DNA of 64,000 bases from Epiperipatus broadwayi (lineage: Eukaryota; Onychophora; Udeonychophora; Euonychophora; Peripatidae). Both the position numbers and the translations under genes were made by a program. The notes beneath the pieces are model-generated. The model worked only from the letters and a program-made list of their open reading frames with translations, did no database searches and was not told the origin of the DNA. Location: the NCBI GenBank assembly GCA_028023455.1, contig JAQFVV010012398.1:9756682-9820681 (forward strand), given 5' to 3'. The first letter of the stretch is position 1. Every line of letters begins with the position of its first letter. Positions 11,293 to 25,930 of the stretch are shown here, piece by piece.

Positions 11293-13129
11293 GGGCAATC
11301 CAGTGTAAAGAAAAGATCTCTTCATCAGTTCATCTAGGAGGAATAATGGGGGAAAAGGCAGTTTGCACTATGTTTTCTAATTATCAAATTGTGAGGTTTA
11401 GTTTTATTCTGATTTTAGATAAGTAAATAATTATCTTTACAAATACAAAATTCAGCAAATACTTGATCTTAAACCAAGAATAGCTAGATATAAAATACTT
11501 ATACTATATATAATAGTATAACATGTTATAAAACAATAATAGTTATTAATCATAACAGAATTATTTTCTTTCATCCAATATTAGTAATATAGTAATTATA
11601 AAATATTCCTATAGTTTTTATGAAACGTTTTGAGATTGCATCATAAATTCATGAAACCATACAAAATTTATGTTTGGGAATTTTTTCACATGTATACTGT
11701 TATATACTTATGTAGAAACTTTCTGGTCCATTTCAACACATACAGTGAAAAAATCACAAATCAAAGTCTCTTTTAATAAGAAATAAATGCAGACTGTAGT
11801 AAAATAGCTGTTAGACATATATTTGTGGAGTTTTACATACAAAAATAGAATCTAAGGTCTTCCTTAAAATAAAACTTTTATTTATTGCATGAATATGCCA
11901 TAACACAACTTTCAAATAATATGTTTAAAACTTCAACAATTAAACAAATTTTTATGTAGCAATTTTCGTAAGAATTAATAATTAAGAAAAGAAATGAACT
12001 ATTCATCAAAATAGAATTTGTAATAGTTCTTTAAAATATAGTTTTTTGTTTGATAGCATTTTTCTACTACTTACTTTACTTATTGCAACTTATTACAACA
12101 TCTAATTATGTTATAATAATAAAAAGTTCTAGTAGGAGTTGTTTTTATTTTTCAGTTAACCATCACATCCACAAATTGTCATTATAATGTTTTATATTTG
12201 ATATTCTTGCCTAACTATAATCTAGGTTCAAAAATGGATGGAATTTGGAAAACGTTTTTTTAGATAGCAGTCATTTTCCATTAAATGTAATTTTATGTAT
12301 ATATAGCTAATATACAGCTATGTCATGAATATCTAGATATTGCTCAATAAATCATTAGCTAAACTAGTCATTAACTACTAAACGTAAAGAAGGAAAAGAT
12401 AATGACAAATATTTATAAATATAGGTAGACTACCATTAATATGAACATCACTAATTCAAAACCTACTATCCAGACAAAATTTCAAAGTATTATTTTAATT
12501 TATTGTTTTAATTACTATTATATAAATATTTTGTGCTAATATAAAAAAATAAAATGTATAAAAAAAAAAAAAAGGTAAGTATATTCTGTACTTTAAAGCA
12601 TTTAATATTTATTAATCTAATAAATGTATACATTTTACAAAAAGTTTATTTCAATATATACAAACTATAGATAGTAAAATTAATGTTTAATTAAATTTGC
12701 AGCAAAGTTTGGGTTTGTAATAAGAAGAAAAAGATTTATTGTTGAAATGAGAAAAAAACAAAAATCCAAGAACTAGGAAATAGGAGGAGGGGATGTTCAA
12801 ATTAATGAAATGAATTCATGAAGATAAATAAAAATCTATTATTTTATTTTAATTAACAAGATATTATTTTAATAAAAGATAAGAATAAAAATGGAATATA
12901 CTATTCAGTACTAAAAATAGATAAATTTATATGATTTCTGTATTTCATTTTATTTATTTATTTACTGTGGATGAAATCATTTCATACGTTAAAAAAATAA
13001 AAATTGTATTAACTAAATGGTAGAATGCTATCATTCTCTTTAAAAATGAACATAATTAACAAAGAAAATAAAGATCATATTACAAAACCAGAGATTACCA
13101 ACACAATATTATATCATTTTCTCTACCAT
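11293..13129. other. AT-rich DNA, nothing recognised
   Basis: No gene, TIR or tRNA-like element seen. Short poly-A at about 12558-12574. Confidence 0.5.
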
Positions 13130-13260
13130 TAGGAGCACTAATTTCATTCTATTCACTCCACTCCAGAGCTATCTATTGTAAGACTTAATAATCATTCAAC
13201 ATTGCTATACCTACATCCCGAAATAATTTCTAGACATTAGTCTTCATCAGTGAAGAGCTT
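13130..13260 (-). repeat. Hammerhead-like module (second locus)
   Basis: On minus: CTGATGA (13250-13244), a 4-bp stem AGAC/GTCT with TAAT loop (13243-13232), then A-GAAA (13231-13227). The preceding CTCTTCA and the following ATTATTTCGGGATGT align with the module at 5046-5225. Compensating differences in the stem (GGC/GCC there, AGAC/GTCT here) suggest a conserved RNA fold rather than chance. No flanking RTE sequence here. Confidence 0.45.
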
Positions 13261-15407
13261 TGAATTTGCACTTACACACCCAGAAGCTAATTTTATAAAA
13301 TCAAGCCAATGGCCTAAAGTTAAAAAAAAATGCATTAAAGCTACCTTCCTTCTTTAGTTATATAGATCTAGGCTAGCAATTACATAATCAGAAAATGTCC
13401 TATGATCCTATGCTGAATTAAGTCAGACAATTCGCTGTTTTAGGTAGCAGTAACAATAAATGACTAACAAAAGTAATTCTTACTTAATAATAGTTCTTTA
13501 CTATTCTGACTGCTTGACTAATTTAAACATTCAAAAATTTCACTTCATTCCTATTGTTTAGAATTTCTTTCTATATTTCATATCTCTTATTGAGCAGAAA
13601 AAAAATATTTTGCACAATCATATTTAGCATTGGATTCATTGAATGTATAGTTTGCTATATACAAGTTATTTATGCTTTCAACAAGTTTCATATTTTCACA
13701 TAAAGCCCTTACAGTCATTATTTATATGTATATATTTAAATGAACATTAAAAAGTGCACTAAATTCAGATATAAACCACAATAACATGTGTACTAAATAA
13801 CTTAAATGCATTTCATTCTCATCCAATATAAAATAAATTTACTTTTGTTACTAAAAAGCCATTTTTCTTTTCTTCAGACTTCAATTTATTTAGATATTAA
13901 TAGTATTCTCATATTTGCCTTTAGGAACATCACTAAATGTATCAAATAACTACATTTACAGTAATTTCAAGAAGAATGTAATCAGATTTATTGGTCATTA
14001 GTGGAGACAGACAAGAATATGAAAAGTTAATTTTAGGCATTCAAGTTATTCATCTTTTATCATTTCTTCTCATTACCTGCCCTCTACTTAAAACTTTCTA
14101 AATTTTTAGATATTAGCTGTATGTGTGTGTATAACATTTAGATTTTCTTAAACAAGAGTTTTGAGATTAAGTAAGTACATACATACAAAGACAAATAACA
14201 ACTTTATATAAAAAGTATACATATAAACACATACATAAATTGTTTATATATGTAAATTATTTAGGTATATATTATATAGATCTACATAAACATATTAAGA
14301 ATCACGATTCTGTTTATGCATATATTATTTTGGATCTTGATTAAATATTAAAATTGCAGAATAAAAGATATTAAAAAAAAAGGTCAAGTAATTACAAATG
14401 ACCACTAATAATATTATTTAGTCAATACAACTTATTGCCTAGTTAGTTCCCTAGCTTTTAAATATAAAATGTAACATGCATGTAAGTAAAAAATAAAACA
14501 AATTATTAAATAGCCTATTGCAAAACAAAGGCTTTTCCGACAACTCTCTCTTCTATGAAAATGCAGAAAATAAATAGATATTCTTAATCAACTTTGCCAG
14601 TTGTTGGGGATAAGAATTTAACCACTTTTCCATCTTTGTAATTCCTATCTAACTAAAAATAGTTATTTATCCGTTACCAATCTAATCTTGATTAAATCTG
14701 TAAAAAAAAAATATATATATCATATTTTACCCATCTGAAATTTGAATCCAAAATTGTGAATAGGTCAGGAAAATGCTATACCATTATATTATAAAGTTTT
14801 TCACACATCTACATTCACATTCTTTAAAGGTGAAGCTAATATACATAATTCATGTACATTTCTTATTAAATTATTATTTACTATAAAGAAAAAAAGAATA
14901 ATTTAAATGTGTAAGCATTATTTTATTTATTGATTTATTAAGCATTATTTTATATATTACTAAGCAGTCATGACGAAAATTTTTTAACATATATATGGAA
15001 TAAGATAATTAATAAAGAAGGAAAATTATTTGAAGAATAAAAGAGCAATGAACAAATATACTCATAAAATCAGTAAACGGTTTTTTTTTTGAGTATAAAT
15101 TGCAATCAATTGATTAAATCTACTAAATCAATCCTTAAATATCCTTAGCTAATAATTTTAAGTAACAGCAAATAATTAGAAATGAATCTCTTTGTGCAGA
15201 TATAAACAAGTAGATACTCTAAGTCGTAGTCTGCGTGAAAATAGATAACCTGACTATTATAAGACTGGGGGCTTTTATAATTTATTAATATTGGTCAGGA
15301 ATTTTTAGAAATTAACAATCACATAATAATAAAATAGAGTGAAAATTCTTAATGATTAAGTTTCATAAATTGTTAAAAGCAAGTTTCTTGAGTCTGAGTA
15401 ACAAAGA
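13261..15407. other. AT-rich DNA, nothing recognised
   Basis: No element or gene recognised on either strand. Several short (TATA) and poly-A runs. Confidence 0.5.
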
Positions 15408-15562
15408 ATCTTTAATAAAACAGTATAAAGAAATTAAAATAATCTATATTCAAGTCCAACCTCGTTACATTTAGCAAGATTCATCAGCGGCCAAGTAAAA
15501 AGCTTCACATGTGACTGCAGTATAGATTATTTTAATTGCTTTCAATTGTTTTATTAAAGATA
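15408..15562. repeat. Imperfect hairpin with CTGATGA in its loop
   Basis: Arms TCTTTAATAAAACAGTATAA... and its complement (about 40 bp each, with TATAGATTATTTTAAT perfectly matched) enclose a ~75-bp loop that is distinctly less AT-rich. On the minus strand the loop reads CTGATGAATCTTGC...AACGAGG (from 15487). The start fits the hammerhead-like module, but a GAAA box is not intact. Confidence 0.5.
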
Positions 15563-17039
15563 TATTTATAACCTAAGAAGCAGGTTTGAAAACTTTCTTT
15601 AGTATAGGTTATTGAACTAAATTAATTAAATTTCATAAAACATTTATGCATCTAGCACTACAATTATTAACTGTAGTTAATAATTGTATTTACGATTACA
15701 AAAACCATACTCAACGACGCTGATACATTTATCAACACATTTCTATTTTTAATTTTTTATCAATATATATATATATAAACAGTATATAAATCACGTATTA
15801 TATAGCTATGCAAGTTCAAAAAACAATTTTGCTAGCCATATATCGGTATATAAAAATATATGTAAACTGTTGCATATATAGACAGCATATGATTATTTAA
15901 CAGCAGTAATCTCTTTCTCTTTACTATATACATTTATCTGTCTAATCAAAAACATATTAGAAAAAGTTATGCTTACTAGCTTTTTACTAGTAAAAAGAAC
16001 TGGCACGCACCACACCATACTCAGCCATTGAACCATTTATATTTATGATGATATTGAAAATAATAATATAAAATTTCAAACACCCAAAGCTTAACAACTG
16101 AAATTAGTTTCCTTTTATATCTAAATATTTTTAACATGAAATCATTAATGATGATTAATTTCCCAAAACTTGATTTTTTTGTCATAATGTCATATGTGCC
16201 CAAGCAGAGAAATAAGTAATTTCTTTAACATAAAAAGGGTAATATATCTTTTGCTCAAAAAATATCTATTGTAAGATTGTGATATCAAAAAAACTTTGGT
16301 TAATAAACCGAATAAAATCCTGAGAATATTTTATGACTAATAGCCTTATGCAGAAGCCTTAAGAAAAACCAATAATTAAAATTAATTTTGAAATTTAGTT
16401 AGCACTGTCACCTAGAGTTCATTGTGACCTGGAATAGAGAAATAAAAGATATTACTCTTTTAATATAAACTAGTTCTACCATTCACGGTTTGATTTAGGT
16501 CTTTATTTTACAGACTACAAAGTACAGGTTAATCAAAGTATGAAAAAAAAGAATCTTCCTTTCATGTATAAGTTTAGATATCTCAAGAACATAACTATAT
16601 TTTGTGATTAACTGACCTACTATTTATTACAATTTGCATTGCTGGTGGAATCAGTTTTTATTTATTTCAAAAGGTGCAGGGTTATTAACCCACTAAATTC
16701 CATCACATCGCATCAGGTATTTTTTGCAATAAATAATTAAAATAAGATTGTGATTAAGTTTTTTGGTCACTTAATATTTAAGAATTTTTCCAGCATTCAT
16801 AGATTAAAGCAAACATGTTGGTATAGGTAATTATCCATTTCTAAATGTAATCTTTTATAATAATAAAATTTAGCAAACTTAAAATTAATAATGTACAATG
16901 AAAGTTATTATCAAAATTATAATATTTAAAAGATAATTATTAATAAGCTGGAAAGAATGCACACATGCTAATCTAAATACTATTAATAAATAAAGAGTTC
17001 ATGTTATACTTAAGTTTCTTTTAGGTGAATGTCTATTTT
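15563..17039. other. AT-rich DNA, nothing recognised
   Basis: No gene or element recognised. A CATCACATCGCATC stretch near 16698 is similar to the 3' tail of the LINE that ends at 19.49 kb, but it is too short to call. Confidence 0.45.
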
Positions 17040-19495
17040 GGTAACAGACGCAACCATGGAATAGTTGGTTGGAAATGAGTGTGAGGACTGCTGTGATGAA
17101 ATAGAAAAAGTGGCAAGTAGGGTTTTAGAGGAGAATATTCAGAAGAATAAAAGTAATAAAAAAAAGAGTTAGTAAAAGTGTAAAAGAAAGAAAAAAAGCA
17201 TGCAGAGAATATAAGTATGCTATTAAGAACAAAGAAAGTGCAAAACATATTAATGGTAAATGGGAAAAGTACTTAGAAAAGAAGAAGCTAGTTAAAATAG
17301 ATAATTATAGAGAGAATGAAACTAAATAGTAAATTATTGGATGATATTAATAAAAGTGGAAGAGATAGGAGTAAAAAATTTTGGAATTACATTAAAAGGA
17401 AAAATTTACAGGAGAGAGAGATAGTATTACTGGATGAGAAGAAAATAGAGTGAAATAGAGTGTAGCTCTAGAGAAAAATTATAGATAATATTGAATAGTT
17501 ATGTAATGGATACAGAAAAGATGTTAGATGTGAAGGACAGAGGGATAGAAAATATGAAAGCATATAGTAATGAGAATATTAGGTTTACAGAAAAGGAAGT
17601 GAATGAGGCAGGGAAGAAATTGAGAAGTGGTAAGGCAAGAGGTTTAGATGGATGGGCAGCAGAGAAGGTAATGAATTTAGCATGTAGGGCAAAAATAAAG
17701 TTATTATCATGTTTTAATAAGATGGCACAGAAGAGAGTTTTTCAGGGTAGTTGGAGTAATATGAGAGTAAGATTATTATTTAAAAGAAAAGGTAAGGATC
17801 ATAGAAAGTTAAATAATTATAAACTGATAGCGATAACATCAGTTTTACATAAAGTTTTTTAATATATTGTGCTGAAAGAATTGCAAAATGGATGGATGAA
17901 AATAATGTAGTGGGGGAAATGCAAGAAGGTTTTAGGTCAGATAGGCATATAGGAGATAATTTATTTGTAGTTACACAACTTATGGATATAAGTAGGAATT
18001 CAGGTAGACAGTTATATATGAGTTTTATAGATATAGAAAATGTATATAATAGAGTAAATAAAAATAGATTATGGATAAGTTTAGCAAATCTGAGAATGGA
18101 TGAAGCTTTAGTGGATGTTATTAAAAAATTATATGAAAATAATTACTATACATATCAATTAGGAGATATAAAATCAGTTAAAGTTAAAAATGGAATGAGA
18201 CTAAGGCAAGGATGCCCTATGTCACCTATTTTGTTTTTGTTGTATTTGACTAAAATGGAGAGAGCAATAGAAAGATTAGGAATAGGGATAGAGATACCGT
18301 TAATAGGTGGCAAGGGAGTATATACATTGTTGGGTCTTTTTTTGTGGATGATGTCTTTTTGTGTGCAGAAAGAAGAGAAGATATAGTTATTTGGGAATCA
18401 TCTTGAGTAATCAGAAAAATTGCTTGGATGAATGGGAGAAAAAATTGATAAATGAAGCAAAGAAAAGAAAGGGATTGATAAAGAAATTAACAGTGTTTTC
18501 ATATAATAAATATGATGTAGCTAGAATTGTATGGAAGAAAGTGACAGTAGCAGGATTAACATACAGCAATGATGTGTTATGTGTTAGTAAAGGGGTATTA
18601 GATTACTTAGAAAAAGTACAAAGGGAAGTAGAAAGACACGTATTAGATGCAGAGGTGTGGCCAGCAAAGAAGGAAATTCAAGGAGAAATGGGATGGTCAA
18701 GTTTTTATATGAGGGATGCAAAAAGAAAATTGTTAATGTTCGGTAGATTGCAGTTTACGGATAATAAAAGAATAGCCAAAATAGTGGGCAAGCAACAAGA
18801 TGGGTGAGAAAGGTAATGTGGTATGCAGAAGATTTGAATAAAGAATTTATGTCAGTATACTTGTACAAAAGGTGGGATGATTGTGTTAGGAGGATTGTTG
18901 AGTGTTATAGTAGTAAGTAGTGGGATAGAAGAATAGATGCTTTAATAAAGAATAGGAAATTGGAGAGATGGAGAACTAGTATGGAGAGTAAAATGAGTTT
19001 AAATATATGTAGAAGTAAACGAAACATTGGGTGTGAGTTAATTTATGATAATAGTAAGGAAAGTAGTTTATTGTTTAAGGCTTGAATGGGAATATATACG
19101 TAAATGGAAAAATATGGGTGATTTAGTCTGAAAGTTGTATAAGGAAGCCATAGAAAATATTAGGCATCTGTTACTTCAATGTAAATGCTTGGAACCAGAA
19201 AGGATACAAATAATGAAGTTATGGAAAATTAAATATGAACAAAGAGATTATAAAGAAAGTGAGTTATTAGTTTTTATGCTAGGTTTGGGAAAAGATAAGG
19301 GGGGTTTAGATATAAAGGTCATGGAGTTGACAAAGATTATGTTGTGGAAATGGGATGGAGTAGATTATGGGAAGACTTAAAGTGGGGAATGGAAAATAAA
19401 GTGGCTAACAGGTTTCTCTGGGCATAGTTTCTGAGAGATTCCTGACTTCGCATAAGGAGAAGTCACAGTGCATCACATCATATCCCATCACATTT
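17040..19495 (+). pseudogene. 5'-truncated non-LTR retrotransposon (RT plus C-terminal region)
   Basis: Broken reverse transcriptase of a non-LTR element. A lysine-rich connector (17050-17450) precedes RT segments: LRSGKARGLDGW and LNNYKLIAITSVLHKVF (17491-17862); MQEGFRSDRHIGDNLF, motif A SFIDIENVYNRV and motif B GMRLRQGCPMSPILF (17892-18386). The motif C equivalent VDD lies near 18345 in a different frame after a poly-T slip. The C-terminal part has EMGWSSFYMRDAKRKL (18361-18807) and a Cys/His-type tail with IRHLLLQCKCLE (19135-19380). The last ~110 bp (GTGGCTAACAGGTTT ... CATCACATC) is the 3' UTR, also present at 34.70-34.80 kb. Base use is A/G-rich on the coding strand. Clade not assigned with confidence (I/CR1-like). 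Confidence 0.8.
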
Positions 19496-19857
19496 AAAAA
19501 GGTAGAAAAATTTGAAAAAATCAGTTATTTTTAAAAAGCAGAGGAGGTTTGAGAATGGTACGTTAAAATGAGTAAGGAATTATTGAAGAGAATAAAAAAA
19601 TATAAATTATTAATAAAGAATAATATTAGAACTAATAAAAAGATAAACGTTTATAAAATTAAAATTATCGATATTAAAATAAAACGTAAAAGATATTATA
19701 TATTAGATAATAATTAAAAAAGATAGATAGCAAAAAACGATAAAAGGTAAAAATTATAAAATAAAATAATATTAATAAAAGGGTAATATTTAAAAAAAAT
19801 TCTTAAAAATTAAAATAAAATAGTTTTTAAATTGTAATATTTAAAAAAAGTGTGTAT
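19496..19857. other. A-rich low-complexity DNA
   Basis: Almost only A, T and G in short AAAATTA-type words. No gene recognised. Confidence 0.5.
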
Positions 19858-20106
19858 TAGATATATTTATATATATGTATTTTATATGTAAGTTGTGTAT
19901 GTATATGGATGTGTATATATAGATTTGTATACATGTATGTGGGGATATGTATATCTATATATGTATGTAGATGTGCATATGTGTATATATATGTATGTAT
20001 GGATTTATATATATATGTCTATGGGGTGATGTGGATCTAAATATGTATGTAGGGAATATATTTGTAGGTATTTTGATATACATATGTGCATATTATATAT
20101 ATATGA
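19858..20106. repeat. Degenerate (TATG/TATA)n microsatellite
   Basis: About 250 bp of TATATG, TGTATG and GTATAT words with occasional interruptions. Confidence 0.8.
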
Positions 20107-20140
20107 AGTAATGGTTATCTATTTATATCATTCAAATATT

Positions 20141-20190
20141 GTAGCTCTGATGAAGACTGCTGGACAGTCAAAACTGTCAGAAAAATAAAG
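20141..20190 (+). repeat. Hammerhead-like core near an AATAAA
   Basis: CTGATGA (20147-20153), A, a perfect 5-bp stem GACTG/CAGTC with CTGGA loop (20155-20169), then AAAAC where a hammerhead has GAAAC, followed by TGTCAG and an AATAAA. Order and spacing fit a hammerhead core with one G lost. I infer a Penelope-like or retrozyme tail. Confidence 0.5.
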
Positions 20191-20294
20191 AAGTTTTATT
20201 GAGGATTTTTTTTGCATTAAAGTGTATATGAAAGAAATTATTATAAGCAATAAATATGAATATATGAAGAAATAGAAAGAAAGTAAAGGAGAAG

Positions 20295-21330
20295 AATGAA
20301 TAAGAGTATATATTTCTAATCTTTAGAAACTTTCCAATGAATTTAAATTAGAACTCGCAAATGGTTTTCAAATATTAACAGATTTTGATGAAATGAATAG
20401 AAAGATAACTGATGTAGTTTTAAGAACTGCGATACAGGCAATTGGTACAAAAAAAGAAGCAACTGACTAGTGAAATTTCTATTGAGACAAAACAATTTAT
20501 GAAGAAAAGAAAGAATATGAAAAAATATAAAAATAATGCATTAAGAAGGATTGAATATTTTGAATTTTGTAAAATGATGCAAAAAAAGAAAAGAATTTAT
20601 AATGATATAAAAAGTATAATTGTGAACTAGTAAGTAAAGCTATAGAAGAGAATAAAAGTCTCAAGAGTGAAAACAATATCTTGGTATAGATAGAAAATTT
20701 ATTTCTGTAATAAGAAAAAATAAATAAAACTATTGCTAAAAAGAGAGATGACATCATGAAATGTGTAAAAGAGTTCTATCAAGAATTATATAGCAATAAA
20801 GAACAAGAAAAAGTTTCTCTTATAAGTACTATATCTTCTAAATTGTCCAGGATTTAAATGAAGAAATGAGACATGCAAATAAATTTATAAAGAAGGGCAA
20901 AGCTCTGATAAAATTATAATCAATATCTTAAGAAGAAGTAGAAGAAATAAAAAAAAAAAAAATTGACAAAGCTATATACCAAATTTCTCAATGATAAAGA
21001 TGTACCAGATAATTGAAAGAATGCAATAATAACATTTTAAAAGATGATAAAAAGATATTAGAAATTACAAATCCATCAGTCTTTTATCATTTCTGCACAA
21101 TTTTTTTTACCAAAATAATTACAACTCATTTAAAGTGAACTGTGGATTTTAACCAACCAAAAGAACAACATTGATTTAAAAATGGTTTTAGTACATTAGC
21201 TCATATCTAAGTATTAAAAGAAGTTATGAAAGAATTAGTGAATATCAGTTGCCATTATGCTTTGTATTCTAGATTATGAATAGGCATTTGATTGGATATG
21301 TGCTGGAGTGATGTGGAGAAGAGAGGCTAG
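20295..21330 (+). pseudogene. RTE-type LINE remnant (second copy)
   Basis: Same family as 3003-5045, in the opposite orientation. NEFKLELANGFQ, MNRKITDVVLRTAIQ and the basic connector with RRIEYFEFCKMM (about 20330-20630) match the minus-strand copy closely. Further on, KEQH..FKNGFSTLAHI and the motif A region (about 21150-21290) can be followed through stops. It ends abruptly near 21330, before motif B. Inactive. Confidence 0.8.
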
Positions 21331-21756
21331 AGATCAAATAAGACTCAAAAGACCATCCTGCTTTGGATCGATAATGATCATGGTGTAGTCAAAAGTTATT
21401 GAAAATAATGGTGTTGTTGATGTAAATCCAGAAGATTTGCTGTTATTTGCTTTTTGTGTAATACATGGAGTGATTATCTCAAACAATTTATGTAGATAGA
21501 AATATCATTATAAAAAATCATGGATGTATCCAAACACTAGCATGAAAAAATTATATTATAGTTATGAATCAGAATACAAGAGAAGTCCATACTATACAAA
21601 CACTTGCAAGTGCATATTATTGGATGGATTTTATATTAGCATGGTTCAATGTAAAATGTTGCTGCATTAAAAAGAGATTTATTCCAATCACTTTTTTTTT
21701 TAAACTTCCTCCAATCACTTTTTGGTTTTTTTAAAGTTCATTCTTTAAAAATATCT

Positions 21757-21864
<108 letters not shown>

Positions 21865-22575
21865 AAATTTCAACTGCCATTCAAAGCTGAAATTGAAAAT
21901 TTGTACTTTAAGGATTATTTAGGCAGGGAATTATGGATATAAATGAATCTATTCATGCAATCTCTAAAAAGAAAAATCATGATTACTTTTCTGCTAATGA
22001 TCATATTATTAATGGCTTGATTTAAAAAATATGAGTATTTTGATGTGGCATTTTCTGTCCGAAAAATAATATATTAAATATATATCTTCACAATAAATAT
22101 AGAGATTTAAAAACAGAAGTTCAACACATAGTAAGAAAACTGAAAAATGATTGGATTAAAACTTCTAAAAACAAAAAATACATACATTCAGTAACCATGG
22201 TCACTTTATTTATTTTTTTTGAAATATTGAAAGCAATTTATGAAGCTGAGAAATGATATCATAATCTTACTAAATAATGACATTCTCTTAAATGATAATA
22301 ATGATATTTTGAAAAGATGGCAGTAGCTTTGTGATCAACTTTTAAATAATGATATAAGAAATGAGAATATGACTTTTAATGATTTATCCATTTTATCTAT
22401 TCATTTAGATTTTGACAAAGATATCCAGTTTAGTAACATCAAAAGTTCTTTATAAAGTTAAAAATATAAAAAGGCTCCAAATCATATTGAGATACCTGGA
22501 AAAGTTTAAAAATATGGTGGTAAATATGGTTTGTGTGATCACAAAAACACAAGAAAGTATCAGGAATAAAAAGTA

Positions 22576-22602
22576 ATATATATATATATATATATATATA
22601 TT
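22576..22602. repeat. (TA)n microsatellite
   Basis: About 13 TA units inside the RT part of the LINE remnant. Confidence 0.9.
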
Positions 22603-22990
22603 GCTTTTATTGATTTAAGACATTTGATTCGATTGATTGAACAAATTATAAATTGTTTGAAATCAGTTGATTATTTACTTGTAGCATATGATGTAATGAT
22701 AGAAAGTGTTATTATTACTGGTGGAAAAATCCAAGGCATTTGAAAAAAAAACTGGTGTTATGCAAGAATGTAGATTTGCTCCAACATTGTTTTCAGCTTC
22801 TATAAAACTGTTTATCTACAGCTTAATAGAAGCAGGAATTAAGGTGCAATACAGATTTGAAACAGAAATTTTTAATTTTAATTGATTAAAAGCAAAAAAC
22901 CAGAACTTTATCTTCTTAGATTCTAGATTGATGAAATTGTTATTTAGGCTTTGAAAAAGTTTTTTTTTTTTTTTAAGTCAATATAATCTG

Positions 22991-25377
22991 GTTACTAATT
23001 GATTTTCTTTATGCAATTTTATATTTAGATCATTGAAACAAAGTTATGTCAATAAGAAATGACACAACCATTTTTTATTTTTCAGTTCTTGTAGTGTTTT
23101 CCTATAATTTCCATGGTAAACTGCACCTTGCCTTTTAATTTAAATAATCCTTTTAACATAGTTCCTTTTGAAAATTATTAAACATTGCAACAGTAAGTCA
23201 AATTATGACTTCAAGATCTACAAATTTTGTGAATTCTTGGTAGCCAAACATGGATTTGAATTTAATTTAATTTTTGCACTTAACCATAGCAGTCATTACA
23301 TTATCCATATTAATAATTTTAGAACATAAATTTTATTGGTAAATTATGCAATGGAATATAAATTTTTTTAAAAATTCATTTTCACACATATCATTATTGA
23401 AATGTGCTGAAATGCCCGTATTCTTTCCAATCATCAACTTAGTTCCAGACAAATGTACTTTAACATTACTTCTTTTTAATTTATTAAAGATGTTGATACC
23501 CATTATTATTATTATCTCAAGTAGCATAAGAGATAACATTTCTTTTGTAATATTAAAGTTTATTTCTTTAATGAAAATTGAGTGTTAATCAGATTCTATA
23601 AGATATTTAATTTCATCAAATGCTAGCTAATACCAATCATAACAGATAATTTTATTTTGTTCCACATTTACTGTTCTTTATGACATACATAGGAAAAATT
23701 GATTCTATAGCAACTAGAATGCAGTTTTCTATAAAATTCCCTTCAGAAAATAGTTTTGAAGTTTCCACTTTTGTTTAGAAATAATGTAATTTTCTTTCCC
23801 AAATTTTTCTGATTCATTGTACTTTTTATAAAACATGATTATTGCTTAATTAAGATTCTTTTCAAGTCATGGTTACTTTAAATATTTCTTTCTTCCTAAC
23901 AATTTTAGCGTAATCAATATTTTGATAAATAGTTCTTAATATTGTGTTCCATTTTAATGAATATTTTTAAGATACAGATTATTTCTTCCCATAAAAAAAT
24001 GTGCATTGGACCATTCTGGTGTCAATTTTTCTTATCTTACTCAGCATACCATACTAATATAAAAATTAAATACAAACTAGTTTCATTTTTGCTAATATAT
24101 GAAGTTCATCTGCAAAACTCATTACAACATTATCATCATCATAGTAATAATAATAATTATTATCATTATTAATTTATTATTATTAATAACAGTATTATTA
24201 TTGTGATATTTTTCTATCTTTGAATTGGAGTGGATATACTTCTTTGCAAGTGATAGCTGCAGCTGCTGTTGATGATGGTGAGGTGTAGATAAGTAATATA
24301 AATAAATCATAATTGGGTTTAAAATCTTCATTAATCTGTCATCTTTTTTTTCATAGTCATTTTATTAATATTAGCTGAATTTGTTACTTATTGTTTTTCT
24401 CATGTCAATTCATTATTATCCAATATAGATTGGCAAAACTTATACTATTTTAAGCGCAGTCTATCATAGTCTATAATATAATTTTTTCAGTTTGCAGAAT
24501 ACTATTTTCATAAGTAAACTAATAAGGATTGATAATCATGATAATCTGTAGTTTTAGAAGTATAACATCTCTTCTATCAGATTAAACTACAGTTGCATTT
24601 ATTTGTTTAGCATTTTGTCACTTAAGAAATCAATTTATTTATTTTCTAGTTATGAATCACTTTATATATGTTTGTGACCATGATTGAATTACTAGCTGAA
24701 TTTTGTGATCATCTATCTAAAGAAAACATTTAAAGTTTAGCCAGCCTTATCACCAGAAGGCTCTCCATATATCAAAGACACAAATATTTATTAGATAATT
24801 GTATCCTATGCTAAGCTATCAAATAACTTTTACTTTTATGGGTGTATCTATTAATTTGACCTGAATTTTTTTTTGCTAGATATTCTGAATATAATTATCA
24901 TTTCAATAATGATTTGGTTTTTCATAATCAATAAACAATTTATTACTTGGTAACTAATTATAATATTTTAAATTACAATCCTGGTTATATCACCATTTTA
25001 TTTTATCTGTGAAATGTTTTTTTAAAAACTCGTCTTTCAGCAAAAAAGTTACCTTTTAACAATACTATAAGTTTGCAATTGTTCATGTAGATTACAGCCC
25101 TTATAAATTGAAGAAATTGCAAGTTAAATATTTAATAATATAAATATTAAAAATAATTGTACTGTTAATTGCTTGAGAAATTATATGACTTTCAAGTACC
25201 AAATTGACATGATAGGCATTAAATGCTGGGTATACCACCCTCACCAAGATACTAGCTATTAAAGATAGAACATTAAAAATGCCATATAAGTCAACTTCAT
25301 CATAATTTTCAACAATTATTTATGCATTTCAGGTTCTTTTTTTTTTTTCAAATTTAATCCAATATTTGTTATTCATA
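22991..25377. other. Gene-free AT-rich DNA with an ATT-type microsatellite
   Basis: No motif-bearing frame. About 24128-24215 is an imperfect AAT/ATT/ATC trinucleotide tract. Overlapping 60-80-codon frames at 23333-24331 are composition artefacts. Confidence 0.5.
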
Positions 25378-25838
25378 GCCACTCTTCTTCACATCACACC
25401 AGTAAACTTCCTTATTTCATTCATTCTTCTCACAGGTGCATAATTTCTTTTTATATCTTTTATAACCTTTTGAAATCCAGATTAAGACTTCAACTACCCA
25501 TCTATTGTCTCTTTTATTAGTATATTCATTCTAGCATCATTTCAGCTTATTAGTTTGTTTTAATGACCTGAATAATGTTTGTTTTTTTACACAAATATTT
25601 TTCTTTCAGTCTTTCCTTGTTACTTCCAATATCAATATCTGCATACTTTGGTGAATGGTCTGAAACCTTTATATAATATTTCTGTTAAGGTTCCAATTAT
25701 CAGAACTATAAGTAAGAATTACTAAAACATTTATTAAAATGTAACACTTTTCAAACACATAATCTTATTGCTTTTTAATATTGTTACTTCTACCAAAAGT
25801 ATTCCATTCAACTTTAAATTCACAACAGCATTAATCCC
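25378..25838 (-). pseudogene. RTE-type LINE 3' fragment (third copy)
   Basis: Aligns by eye over its length to 3060-3560 of the first RTE copy, on the same strand: shared landmarks are the CTTATTTCAT, GAAATCCAG.TTAAGA, ATCTATT.TC and TCTACCAAAAG stretches. It contains only the C-terminal RT/thumb and tail and is full of indels. Confidence 0.75.
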
Positions 25839-25930
25839 AAATCCCTGGTACCAGAGTCTTTCAAGTTAATGAATTTTCTGGATTTCAAAAATAGAATTTT
25901 TATCCTCTCATGTTAAATCCAAACTTTGCT

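Noticed and set aside
16690-16720. CATCACATCGCATC as the end of another LINE copy
   Set aside because: Only about 14 bp match and no upstream LINE tail is present.
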